NCBI GenBank assembly: GCA_028691175.1
Contig: JAQUZU010000004.1
Span: 8,993 to 30,129 of the forward strand
DNA: 21,137 bases
Source: Candidatus Kapaibacterium sp.
GTDB lineage: Bacteria; Bacteroidota; Ignavibacteria; Kapaibacteriales; UBA2268
Direction of reading: 5' to 3'
The position numbers and the translations under genes are program-made. Below, piece after piece: positions 6,172-13,825 of the stretch; within the stretch, counting starts at the first letter, position 1; the number at the start of each line of letters is the position of its first letter. The notes beneath the pieces were generated by a model, which was given only the letters and a program-made list of their open reading frames with translations, was not told the origin of the DNA and did no database searches.

Positions 6172-7494
6172 ATGGCTAAGCAGAAAGTAATCATCATTGG
6201 TGCCGCCGGTCGCGATTTCCATAATTTTAATACTTGCTATCGTGGCAACCCAAACGTAGAAGTAGTTGCGTTTACGTCTGCCCAAGTTCCGAATATTGAC
6301 GGCAGAAATTATCCGGCTGATCTCTGCGGACCAGGCTATCCGAACGGTATTCCGATTGTAAGCGAAAAATACCTCGAACAGTTAATCAAAGATTACAGCG
6401 TCGATGAATGTCTTCTCTCATACTCTGATCTCCCCTATGACACCGTAATGCACATTTGTTCTCGCGTAATTTCCTGCGGCGCAAAATTTTCAATGATGGG
6501 CACAGCCATAACAGAAATCAAATCTACCAAGCCGGTAATCTCTGTTTGTGCTGTTCGCACCGGTTGCGGCAAAAGCCAGACTACACGTGCCGTAGTAAAA
6601 GCATTAAAGGCAGAGGGCAAAAAAGCAGTTTCTATCCGCCATCCAATGCCATACGGAGATTTGTCCGGTCAGGCAATTCAGCGATTCGCCGAATTTTCCG
6701 ATTTAATTAAATACAAATGCACAATTGAAGAATTGGAAGAATACGAACCACATATTGAGATGGGTTCTGTAGTCTATTCGGGAGTTGATTATGAAGCAAT
6801 TATCCGCGAAGCCGAAAAAGAGGCGGACGTTATTGTATGGGACGGCGGCAACAACGACATGCCGTTCTATAAGCCGGATTTACAGATTGTTGTTGTAGAT
6901 CCGATGCGTCCGGGACATGAAATTTCATACTATCCCGGAGAGGTAAATCTGCGGCTTGCCGATATAATAGTCGTTAATAAAATGGATTCTGCATATCCGG
7001 AAGACGTCGAAGAAGTTCTATCAAACGTGCGTAAATACAATATAAATGCAAAAATAGTACTCGCTTCGTCAGCCATTAGTGTTGATGATCCGAGCATGAT
7101 ATTAGATAAAAGAGTTCTTGTAATAGAAGATGGAAACACGTTTACTCGCGGTGGGATGACTATCGGTGCCGGCACCGTAGCTGCTCAACGTTTCGGAGCC
7201 GCTGAATTGGTTGATCCGCGTCCTTACACTGTCGGTTCTATTACAAAAACATTTGCGGAAAATCCGATTATTAACTCTGTATTGCCGGCAATGGGCTACG
7301 ACGAGCATCAAATGAAAGATTTCGAAACAACTATTGCAAATATCGATTGCGATTCTGTCGTAATTGGCACTCAAATCGACTTGGCACGTTATATAAAAAT
7401 TAATCAGCCATATACACGAGTTCATTACGAACTAAGCGAAATCGGTGCTCCGACAATTGCCGACTACGTGCATGAATTTTGCCAAAAGTTTTAA
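6172..7494 (+). CDS. Cyclic 2,3-diphosphoglycerate synthetase-like P-loop protein (COG2403 type)
   Basis: This 440-residue cytoplasmic protein starts MAKQKVIIIGAAGRDFHNFN, a hallmark of the COG2403 'predicted GTPase' group. That group includes the archaeal enzyme that closes 2,3-diphosphoglycerate into its cyclic form. There is an N-terminal Rossmann-like part (1-115). A P-loop follows, with Walker A RTGCGKSQTTR at 129-139, DGGNND at 224-229 and a G4-like NKMD at 269-272. Length matches the archaeal cDPG synthetase (about 460). Bacterial members have no settled function, so cDPG synthesis should not be assumed. The cluster position suggests a role in using or sensing the ATP, carbamoyl phosphate or amino acids of this pathway, but that is inference. 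The start is set by AAGGAG at 6161-6166. It is the last gene before a strong terminator. Confidence 0.8.
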   Translation: MAKQKVIIIGAAGRDFHNFNTCYRGNPNVEVVAFTSAQVPNIDGRNYPADLCGPGYPNGIPIVSEKYLEQLIKDYSVDECLLSYSDLPYDTVMHICSRVISCGAKFSMMGTAITEIKSTKPVISVCAVRTGCGKSQTTRAVVKALKAEGKKAVSIRHPMPYGDLSGQAIQRFAEFSDLIKYKCTIEELEEYEPHIEMGSVVYSGVDYEAIIREAEKEADVIVWDGGNNDMPFYKPDLQIVVVDPMRPGHEISYYPGEVNLRLADIIVVNKMDSAYPEDVEEVLSNVRKYNINAKIVLASSAISVDDPSMILDKRVLVIEDGNTFTRGGMTIGAGTVAAQRFGAAELVDPRPYTVGSITKTFAENPIINSVLPAMGYDEHQMKDFETTIANIDCDSVVIGTQIDLARYIKINQPYTRVHYELSEIGAPTIADYVHEFCQKF

Positions 7495-7505
7495 TTTTTT
7501 ATAAA

Positions 7506-7535
7506 AAAAGGGACGAATGCTTTTTCGTCCCTTTT
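7506..7535. terminator. Bidirectional terminator between convergent genes
   Basis: AAAAGGGACGAA (7506-7517) pairs perfectly with TTCGTCCCTTTT (7524-7535) around a 6-base loop. T-runs lie on both strands. It serves the cluster from the left and the YitT gene (stop at 7556) from the right. Confidence 0.9.
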
Positions 7536-7555
7536 GCTTTATATAGGCTAAAATG

Positions 7556-8482
7556 CTATTCCACTTCAATCGGAGTAAATCCCTTGCCGAGCGTATCGCT
7601 ACTATCCATAACATTGATAAACGCTTGCGGGTCAACGCGGTAAATCGCCGCTTTCAGTTTGATGAACTCGCTTCTCGACATTGTCGTGTAAATCATTTTG
7701 CGCTCTTTACCTTCGTATAATCCCACGCCCTGGAAAAATGTTCCGCCACGTTTAATTTCGTGCAAAATCAATTCTCGCACCTGCTCATATTGCTCGCTGA
7801 TAATAAACAGCGTTTTGTTGCGTTTCGGTCCTTCGATTACCAAATCTATAATCTTGCTTTCGATCAAAATCAGAAGAATCGAATAAATCGGCAAGCGGAA
7901 TTGCCCGAATGCGAACAGCGTAGTCAACGTAATCGTAGAGTCTACAATCATAACAAGTGTACCAAGCGAAATTTTCGTATATTTATTCAATATCATCGAA
8001 ATAATATCGCTACCTCCTGAAGTCGCTCCGGATTTGAAAATCATTCCAATTGCAAGGCCATAAATCAAACCAGCAATCAGCGTGTTTAACATATAATCCG
8101 GTACAAAAGCCAGTTGACCTTGAGCAACATTCGCCAGCAAGCCATCATGGATTACCGGAGCATATCCCCAAGTGCTTTCCAAAACAAATACGCCGCCCAA
8201 AATCAGAAAAGTTGAAATGATTGTCTTGACCCCAAAGCGCGGACCCAGCACCAAAGTACCGACAATCAGCAACGGAATATCCATGCAAAAAGCATAGTAA
8301 CTGATTTTCCAAGGCCAAAGCGAATTAAAGACGTTTGCCAAACCATAAGTTCCGCCCGGAGCAAGCAAATATGGGTTTACAAACATTACATCGCCCACGG
8401 CAAACAGCAAACTGCCGGCAATCAAATAGGCATAAGCAATAAAAAATTCCTTCGAAAGAAATTTCTCTTTGTGATTAGTCAT
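7556..8482 (-). CDS. YitT family membrane protein with C-terminal DUF2179 domain
   Basis: This 308-residue integral membrane protein has hydrophobic segments at about 12-32, 62-80, 84-102, 131-150 and 172-192, with a further one near 198-216. The conserved GATSGGSD is at 152-159. A cytoplasmic DUF2179 domain follows (about 222-300: KTLFIISEQYEQV...). This two-part layout is typical of the YitT/YebE/YvjA families, whose transport substrate is not established. An in-frame ATG lies further upstream at 8539, but AGGAAAA at 8486-8492 directly precedes the ATG at 8480-8482. The family also starts with a short polar tail like MTNHKEKF, so the shorter start is chosen. It is divergent from nadB over a 180-bp interval and convergent with the carbamoyltransferase cluster. 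Confidence 0.88.
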   Translation of the reverse strand: MTNHKEKFLSKEFFIAYAYLIAGSLLFAVGDVMFVNPYLLAPGGTYGLANVFNSLWPWKISYYAFCMDIPLLIVGTLVLGPRFGVKTIISTFLILGGVFVLESTWGYAPVIHDGLLANVAQGQLAFVPDYMLNTLIAGLIYGLAIGMIFKSGATSGGSDIISMILNKYTKISLGTLVMIVDSTITLTTLFAFGQFRLPIYSILLILIESKIIDLVIEGPKRNKTLFIISEQYEQVRELILHEIKRGGTFFQGVGLYEGKERKMIYTTMSRSEFIKLKAAIYRVDPQAFINVMDSSDTLGKGFTPIEVE

Positions 8483-8485
8483 AAA

Positions 8486-8492
8486 TTTTCCT
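8486..8492 (-). promoter_or_regulatory. Ribosome-binding site deciding the YitT start
   Basis: On the minus strand this reads AGGAAAA, a few bases before the ATG complementing 8480-8482. The alternative start at 8539 lacks a comparable site. Confidence 0.65.
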
Positions 8493-8561
8493 ATAATAAT
8501 AATCCAGTATTCAATAAAGTTATTTAAAAACGAAAGCATGATTGAAATATTGTATAATTTC

Positions 8562-8587
8562 CGACAACATATAAGCGAATATTGTCG
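8562..8587. repeat. Imperfect dyad in the yitT-nadB divergent interval
   Basis: CGACAACAT (8562-8570) and ATATTGTCG (8579-8587) match as inverted half-sites at 8 of 9 positions around an 8-base spacer. They lie between the two divergent starts and 32 bases upstream of the candidate nadB -7 box. Size and place suit a repressor or activator site, but no regulator can be named. Confidence 0.4.
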
Positions 8588-8619
8588 AAATAAAGTGCTT
8601 TTATTCGCCGAATATTAGT

Positions 8620-8627
8620 TATTTTTG
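8620..8627 (+). promoter_or_regulatory. Candidate -7 element for nadB (TATTTTTG)
   Basis: TATTTTTG fits TAnnTTTG. A start about 7 bases downstream would give a leader of roughly 30 bases before the ATG at 8663. No exact TTTG is found at -33. Confidence 0.45.
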
Positions 8628-8662
8628 TAGCATATATATGTCTAATTTAGATTGAATTTAAC

Positions 8663-10216
8663 ATGAAAAAAACGGATATATTAGTAATCGGTTCCGGTTT
8701 AGCGGGTATTACAGCGGCACTCGCCGCTGCCGACGAAGGGAAACAAGTCTTAGTAATAACGAAACTCGATACGCTTCTTAGCGGAAATACGCAATATGCG
8801 CAGGGCGGAATAATTTACAAGGGACTCGAAGATACTCCGGAGAAACTCGCCAAAGATATTCATGTCGCAGGCGTCGGACATTGCTGGGCTCCGGCTGTAG
8901 ATCAACTTTGCCATCTCGGACCACAATTAGTCGACAAATATCTGATTGACCGTTGCAAAGTCGATTTCGACTTGTTCGACGGGAAACGTCTCGACCTAAC
9001 CGAAGAGGGAGCGCACTCGCTTCCGCGAATTATCCACTCGAAAGATAAAACCGGGCTGTCGATTCATCAAGCCGTTATCGCGGAATTGACGAAACACCCA
9101 AACATAGAAATTCTGACCGACCATACAGTCGTTGACCTCCTGACTCTCGCACATCACTCACGCAACAGCGTCGATATTTACGAAAAACCTGCATGCTTTG
9201 GCGTATTTGTTCTCGACGATAAATCCGGCGATGTTTATCCGATTTTTGCACAACATACAATCCTCGCAACCGGCGGACTCGGGCAAATTTACAAGCATAC
9301 CTCTAATCCGGACGAGGCTACCGGCGACGGAATCGCAATCGCTTGGCGTGCCGGTGCGAGATGTTTCAACCTTCAGTATATTCAGTTCCATCCGACCACA
9401 TTTTACAATCAAATTGACCGCTTCCTGATTTCGGAATCTGTTCGTGGCGAGGGCGGCAAATTGCTCGACTACCGCGGCAATCCGTTTATGCTGAACTTCC
9501 ATCCGCAGGGCGATCTCGCCCCACGTGACGTTGTAGCGCGCAGCATTCATCAGACAATGCTCGATACAAACCAGCCATGCGTATATCTCGACCTTTCGTT
9601 TAAAGACAGCGAGTGGATCAAAAATCGCTTCCCGACTATTTACAAAAATTGTGCTTCTCGCGGAATTGACATCTGTAAGCAGCCGATTCCGGTGGTACCT
9701 GCGGCTCACTATTCATGTGGCGGTATCGGAGTAAACCTTAATGGTCGCACTTCATTGCAACGCCTCTATGCGGTCGGCGAAGTATCCTGCACCGGTATTC
9801 ATGGTGCAAACCGCTTAGCCTCTACTTCATTGCTTGAAGCAGTTGTCTGGGGACATTTGGCAGGCAAAGACGCATCCGCAAACTGTACTGCAAATCCATA
9901 TTATCCGCCAATCTACGAATGGGAAAAGCGCGATCAATTCGACGTTGATCCTACTTTGATTGCTCAAGACTGGATGAACATTAAAAATACGATGTGGAAT
10001 TATGTCGGACTGATTCGCACAAAGCAAAGACTTCACCGTGCTCGCACGATTTTCCGCCATTTGCAGACTGAAATCGAACAGTTCTATCAGCAGGCAAAAA
10101 TTACGCGATCAATAATCCAACTTCGCAACGGCATGCAAACTGCAATCGCCGTAACGAACGATACACTCGAAGCACGCGAAAGTCGCGGAGCACATTTTTT
10201 GAAAGAAAGTAAATAA
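8663..10216 (+). CDS. nadB: L-aspartate oxidase
   Basis: This 517-residue FAD enzyme oxidises L-aspartate to iminoaspartate, the first step of de novo NAD synthesis. Visible marks are the FAD-binding GSGLAG (10-15) and GNTQYAQGGI (41-50). They also include TGGLGQIY (203-210), HPTT (243-246), RGEGGKLL (261-268) and the active-site region LAPRDVVARS with Arg288. AHYSCGGI (348-355) and GANRLASTSLLE (381-392), the FAD-isoalloxazine loop, complete the set. Length is typical of NadB and shorter than succinate dehydrogenase flavoproteins. No heme or Fe-S partner subunit is adjacent. The partner NadA and the downstream NadC are not in the window, so the gene stands alone. There is no obvious Shine-Dalgarno, and the start is chosen because the Rossmann strand begins at residue 4. 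Confidence 0.94.
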   Translation: MKKTDILVIGSGLAGITAALAAADEGKQVLVITKLDTLLSGNTQYAQGGIIYKGLEDTPEKLAKDIHVAGVGHCWAPAVDQLCHLGPQLVDKYLIDRCKVDFDLFDGKRLDLTEEGAHSLPRIIHSKDKTGLSIHQAVIAELTKHPNIEILTDHTVVDLLTLAHHSRNSVDIYEKPACFGVFVLDDKSGDVYPIFAQHTILATGGLGQIYKHTSNPDEATGDGIAIAWRAGARCFNLQYIQFHPTTFYNQIDRFLISESVRGEGGKLLDYRGNPFMLNFHPQGDLAPRDVVARSIHQTMLDTNQPCVYLDLSFKDSEWIKNRFPTIYKNCASRGIDICKQPIPVVPAAHYSCGGIGVNLNGRTSLQRLYAVGEVSCTGIHGANRLASTSLLEAVVWGHLAGKDASANCTANPYYPPIYEWEKRDQFDVDPTLIAQDWMNIKNTMWNYVGLIRTKQRLHRARTIFRHLQTEIEQFYQQAKITRSIIQLRNGMQTAIAVTNDTLEARESRGAHFLKESK

Positions 10217-10297
10217 TTTTTCGAAACTATAATATTTCTTAAACGTATTTATAGGCGTAATTAAATATCAACAGATAAAATTCTTTAGGACAAAACC

Positions 10298-12334
10298 ATG
10301 AATCTCTTACAAAAATTAGGAGTAGCTGCATGCATATTTGCAGGCTCTATCTCGGGATTTAATCCTTCGGTTTCCGCAAAAGGCGAAAGTGAAAAACCGC
10401 TGGAATTAAGTAATTTCGACACCTCAATAAAACCGGGCGACGATTTCTTCCGTTATTCTAACGGTGGTTGGATGAAAAACAATCCGATTCCGGATGAATA
10501 TTCTCGCTGGGGTTCATTCAATATTTTGGGCGAACGCAATCAAGAGCAAATCAAAACAATCATCGACGAAGTCGTAAAACGCCCGGGCAAGGGCGAAGGC
10601 AGAAAAATTGCCGATTTCTATAACGTCGCAATGGACGAACAGCGCATCGAAAAAGAAGGCATCGCTCCGCTAAGACCTTATCTTAATAGTGCCGATAAAG
10701 TCAAAAACTTTAAAGATGTAATGGCTGAAATCGCTAAAATGCACAAAACCGGTTTCGCTCCGATTTTTGCAGTTGGGGTACAGCCGGATGAAAAAAACAG
10801 CACCATGAACATTATGGGAACATATCAAGCAGGACTTGGATTAGGCAATCGTGACTACTACACCGACGATAACGAACGTTCGAAAATGCTTCGCGACGAA
10901 TATCAGAAACACATTGCAAAGATGTTTGGTTTAGTTAATGGCAAAACCGACAACTCGGCTATCGCAAAATCAATTTTTGAACTCGAGAAAAAACTCGCTG
11001 AAACATCGCTAACAATGCTTGAGCAACGTAATCCGGTCGCTACATACAACATGGTAACCGTTGCTGAATTGCAAAAAATGTGTCCGGCTATCAATTGGAC
11101 TGAATATTTGAAGAATATTGGTATTAAAGATCCGGGAAAAATAAATGTTACATCATTGAAATACTTCCAGGGAATCAGCAAAATCATCGAATCAACTCCG
11201 ATAGATACATGGAAAAATTATTTAAAATGGAACTATATCAGAGGCTTTGCGGACTATTTGAACGAAAAAATGGTAGATGAAAAATTCAACTTTTACGGTA
11301 AAATTTTCTCCGGCAGCCAAGTTATTCAACCACGCTGGAAACGTGCTCTTGGAACTACAAGCGGTGCTCTCGGCGAAGCAATCGGTAAATTATATTGCGA
11401 AAAATATTTTCCGCCAAAAGCAAAAGCCAGAATGCTCGAACTCGTGAAAAACCTCAGAAGCGCATTTGACGAGCGCATACAGGGTCTTACTTGGATGAGC
11501 GACAACACAAAGAAAATTGCTCGCGACAAACTTACTTCTATGAACGTAAAAATTGGTTATCCTGACAAATGGAAAGATTATTCGAAATTAAACGTAAGTA
11601 GCAGCAACTCTTACCTGCAAAACGCAGTTAATGCGGAACAATTTGCTTTTGAAGATATGATGAGCGAATGCAATAAAAAAGTTGATAATACAAAATGGTA
11701 CATGACTCCGCAAACTGTCAACGCATATTACAGCCCGAACTCTAACGAAATCGTATTTCCGGCAGGCATTTTACAACCTCCTTTCTTCTTCATTGATGGC
11801 GACGACGCAATCAACTATGGCGGTATCGGTGGCGTAATCGGACACGAAATGACTCACGGTTTCGACGATCAGGGATGCCAATACGACAAAAATGGCAATT
11901 TGAACAATTGGTGGACTGAAGAAGATTCAAAGAAATTCAAAGAGAAAACTCAAGTCTTGGTTGAACAATTCAATAAATATGATGTACTCGGCGAGAAAGT
12001 AAATGGCGAACTCACCCTTGGAGAAAACATCGCCGATCTCGGTGGTATTACTTTAGCCCACACTGCACTTACAAACCTTCAAAAAGGCAAAAACATCGAA
12101 AAAATTGATGGCTTTACCCAGGAACAACGCCTGATGCTGTCATGGTCACAAGTTTGGCGTTCGAATACTCGCGACGAAGAAGCACTTCGCAGATTAAAAG
12201 ACGACGTTCACTCTCCGGCTGAAGCCAGAGTAAACGGGTTAATGCCTAATCTGCCATTCTTCCAATCCGCTTTCAACGTAAAACCGGGCGACAAACTTTA
12301 TCGTCCGGCTGAAGAACAAGCAGTTATCTGGTAA
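10298..12334 (+). CDS. pepO: Secreted M13 family (neprilysin/PepO-like) zinc metallopeptidase
   Basis: This 678-residue protein has the M13 catalytic set. The zinc motif HEMTH is at 516-520. The third ligand Glu576 and its partner Asp580 are in GENIADLGG, at the expected spacing of about 60 residues. The family marker NAYYSPNSNEIVFPAGILQ precedes the zinc site. The N-terminus is a Sec signal (hydrophobic 7-20) likely cut after VSA at about 27, so it acts in the periplasm or outside. A Cys at 12 lies too early for a good lipobox. M13 enzymes cleave short peptides on the amino side of hydrophobic residues. The PEDEYSRWG-like start (DDFFRYSNGGW at 48-58) is typical. AGGAC at 10287-10291 supports the start. 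It is monocistronic, ended by a terminator at 12349. Confidence 0.94.
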   Translation: MNLLQKLGVAACIFAGSISGFNPSVSAKGESEKPLELSNFDTSIKPGDDFFRYSNGGWMKNNPIPDEYSRWGSFNILGERNQEQIKTIIDEVVKRPGKGEGRKIADFYNVAMDEQRIEKEGIAPLRPYLNSADKVKNFKDVMAEIAKMHKTGFAPIFAVGVQPDEKNSTMNIMGTYQAGLGLGNRDYYTDDNERSKMLRDEYQKHIAKMFGLVNGKTDNSAIAKSIFELEKKLAETSLTMLEQRNPVATYNMVTVAELQKMCPAINWTEYLKNIGIKDPGKINVTSLKYFQGISKIIESTPIDTWKNYLKWNYIRGFADYLNEKMVDEKFNFYGKIFSGSQVIQPRWKRALGTTSGALGEAIGKLYCEKYFPPKAKARMLELVKNLRSAFDERIQGLTWMSDNTKKIARDKLTSMNVKIGYPDKWKDYSKLNVSSSNSYLQNAVNAEQFAFEDMMSECNKKVDNTKWYMTPQTVNAYYSPNSNEIVFPAGILQPPFFFIDGDDAINYGGIGGVIGHEMTHGFDDQGCQYDKNGNLNNWWTEEDSKKFKEKTQVLVEQFNKYDVLGEKVNGELTLGENIADLGGITLAHTALTNLQKGKNIEKIDGFTQEQRLMLSWSQVWRSNTRDEEALRRLKDDVHSPAEARVNGLMPNLPFFQSAFNVKPGDKLYRPAEEQAVIW

Positions 12335-12348
12335 GAAAAACTTTCACC

Positions 12349-12379
12349 AAAAAAGGGAAGCATTTGCTTCCCTTTTTTT
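12349..12379. terminator. Bidirectional terminator between pepO and mnmA
   Basis: AAAAAAGGGAAGC (12349-12361) pairs with GCTTCCCTTTTTT (12366-12378) around ATTT, with T-runs on both strands. It overlaps the mnmA stop codon at 12378-12380. Confidence 0.92.
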
Positions 12380-13469
12380 ATTCGGCTGACTCAATTACCG
12401 CACCACCCACAACATCGTCTCCCTCATAAATCACAACGGACTGCCCGGGTGCAATCGAGTTTTTCGCTTTTTGAAACTCTACAAATAATTTTTCACCCTG
12501 AATTTTACACTTAGCCAAAGAACCTTGATCGCGATAACGAATTTTAACACTGTATAATTTCTCGGGGTCTAAATCTGTGTATTTGCAAAGATTTACATCG
12601 TTTGCTTGAAGTAATTTGAAACTAATATTTTCGATAGTATCGAGTTCAATAATATTATTTTCAGCATCGATTTTTTTAACATAGAGCGGCTCGGAATATG
12701 AAACTCCAAGTCCCTTTCTCTGCCCAACCGTATAATTTGCAAACCCATTATGTTTGCCGAAAAACTTGCCGTGCAGAACAAAATCGCCCGGATTAGTGAT
12801 ACTTTTCTTCAAGTAATTTTCAAGAAAATGCCGATAATCGTTGTCCGGGACAAAGCAAATTTCCTGCGAATCGGGCTTATCCTTTACTATAAGTTCATAT
12901 TTCGACGCTAATTGTCGTGTCTCGGGCTTCGTTAGATTTCCGAGCGGAAAAAGCGACCTGTTCAACTCTTCCGAAGTCAGACGCCACAGGAAATAAGTCT
13001 GATCTTTATTTTGATCGACTGCCTTGCAGAGAACATTTTTTTTAAGATTCTCATCATGTCGGATTTTTGCATAATGTCCGGTTGCAACATATCGGCAACC
13101 AAGGCTATCCGCTTTATTTATCATAGCCTTCCACTTAATCATCGGATTACATAATACGCACGGATTCGGGGTTCTTCCGGCAAAATATTCGTCAACAAAA
13201 TTCTTCACGATAATATTCTCGAAATCTCGGGTCATATCCACGAGATGATGATCAATTCCAAATTTACGGGCAATTTCCATGGCATCGAGCATACTTTTCT
13301 GGTTACAGCAACTTTTTGCACCTTCCTCCACCTTACATTTTTCATCAATTTTGAACGGCGTAATAGTTAATCCCTGCACCAAATAGCCTTCATCTTGCAA
13401 AATACCAACCGTAACAGATGAATCAACTCCGCCACTCATCCCTACTAACACGGATTTATTTTCGCACAT
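12378..13469 (-). CDS. mnmA: tRNA-specific 2-thiouridylase MnmA
   Basis: This 363-residue cytoplasmic enzyme puts sulfur on U34 of tRNA-Lys, -Glu and -Gln, using ATP and persulfide delivered by a relay protein. It has the PP-loop SGGVDSS (12-18), the catalytic Cys104 in NPCVLC (102-107), ATGHYA (129-134), DQTYFL (156-161) and the second catalytic Cys205 in SQEICFV (201-207). VGQRKGLG is near 246-253. The segment with CKVEEGAKSCC (45-55) is a Cys-bearing insertion seen in MnmA of this group. Length is normal. The start ATG (13467-13469) begins directly before the first strand. A GAAAG a few bases upstream is only a weak ribosome site. It is convergent with the M13 peptidase gene and divergent from the helicase. 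Confidence 0.95.
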   Translation of the reverse strand: MCENKSVLVGMSGGVDSSVTVGILQDEGYLVQGLTITPFKIDEKCKVEEGAKSCCNQKSMLDAMEIARKFGIDHHLVDMTRDFENIIVKNFVDEYFAGRTPNPCVLCNPMIKWKAMINKADSLGCRYVATGHYAKIRHDENLKKNVLCKAVDQNKDQTYFLWRLTSEELNRSLFPLGNLTKPETRQLASKYELIVKDKPDSQEICFVPDNDYRHFLENYLKKSITNPGDFVLHGKFFGKHNGFANYTVGQRKGLGVSYSEPLYVKKIDAENNIIELDTIENISFKLLQANDVNLCKYTDLDPEKLYSVKIRYRDQGSLAKCKIQGEKLFVEFQKAKNSIAPGQSVVIYEGDDVVGGAVIESAE

Positions 13470-13541
13470 TTTATTACTTTCAATATTTATTTGATATAAT
13501 AAACTATAGTCGAACCTGTATTTGTAATATTGTTAAAATAC

Positions 13542-13575
13542 TTTGCTGTTTTTCGGAAAAATTTTCGTAAGTTTG
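13542..13575 (+). promoter_or_regulatory. Bacteroidota-type promoter for the helicase gene
   Basis: TTTG (13542-13545), 22 bases, then TAAGTTTG (13568-13575) fits the -33/-7 consensus (TTTG-N17-23-TAnnTTTG). The expected transcription start is near 13582. This places a leader of about 240 bases ahead of the ATG at 13826. Confidence 0.5.
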
Positions 13576-13581
13576 TAATTC

Positions 13582-13825
13582 GTATTTATTTAACAAATCT
13601 CTTTAGAACAGTATAGAAGAATACAAGTAAAATTCGCGACCAGATTTCGCGAAATGCGAACAAGAGAAAACAAAGAAGCGTTATTAACTCAATACAATAA
13701 TAGATTGAGAATAAAGGTAGTTACGCATATAGGAAACACTTCTCTGCTTTGCATTTACATGATAAAAATGTATAGATTTTTATCTAAATTCTAACCCTAA
13801 AGAAAGCAGAAAGTGAAGTTTATTG
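13582..13825 (+). promoter_or_regulatory. Long structured 5' leader of the DEAD-box helicase gene
   Basis: There is no convincing gene in this stretch. It contains a hairpin TTCGCGA-N7-TCGCGAA (13633-13653). It also contains a long-range stem in which CACTTCTCTGCTTT (13737-13750) pairs with AAAGCAGAAAGTG (13803-13815) over 13 base pairs with one bulged C. Inside that loop is a small hairpin, TACAT-N7-ATGTA (13756-13772). The 3' arm covers the only purine-rich ribosome-binding-like stretch and ends 10 bases before the start codon, so the fold could hold back translation. Helicase genes of the CsdA/DeaD type often have long, cold-responsive leaders. That role here is inference. Confidence 0.5.

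Noticed and set aside
9158..9709. 183-codon minus-strand frame
   Set aside because: It lies fully inside nadB, whose conserved FAD and active-site motifs cover the same bases.
10331..10333. Possible lipoprotein cysteine in the M13 peptidase signal (VAAC)
   Set aside because: Cys12 leaves too short a hydrophobic region before it. A standard cleavage after VSA at about residue 27 fits better.
13654..13794. 46-codon open frame in the helicase leader
   Set aside because: It has no Shine-Dalgarno and no recognisable product, and it is crossed by the predicted leader stem. A regulatory leader peptide cannot be excluded but is unsupported.
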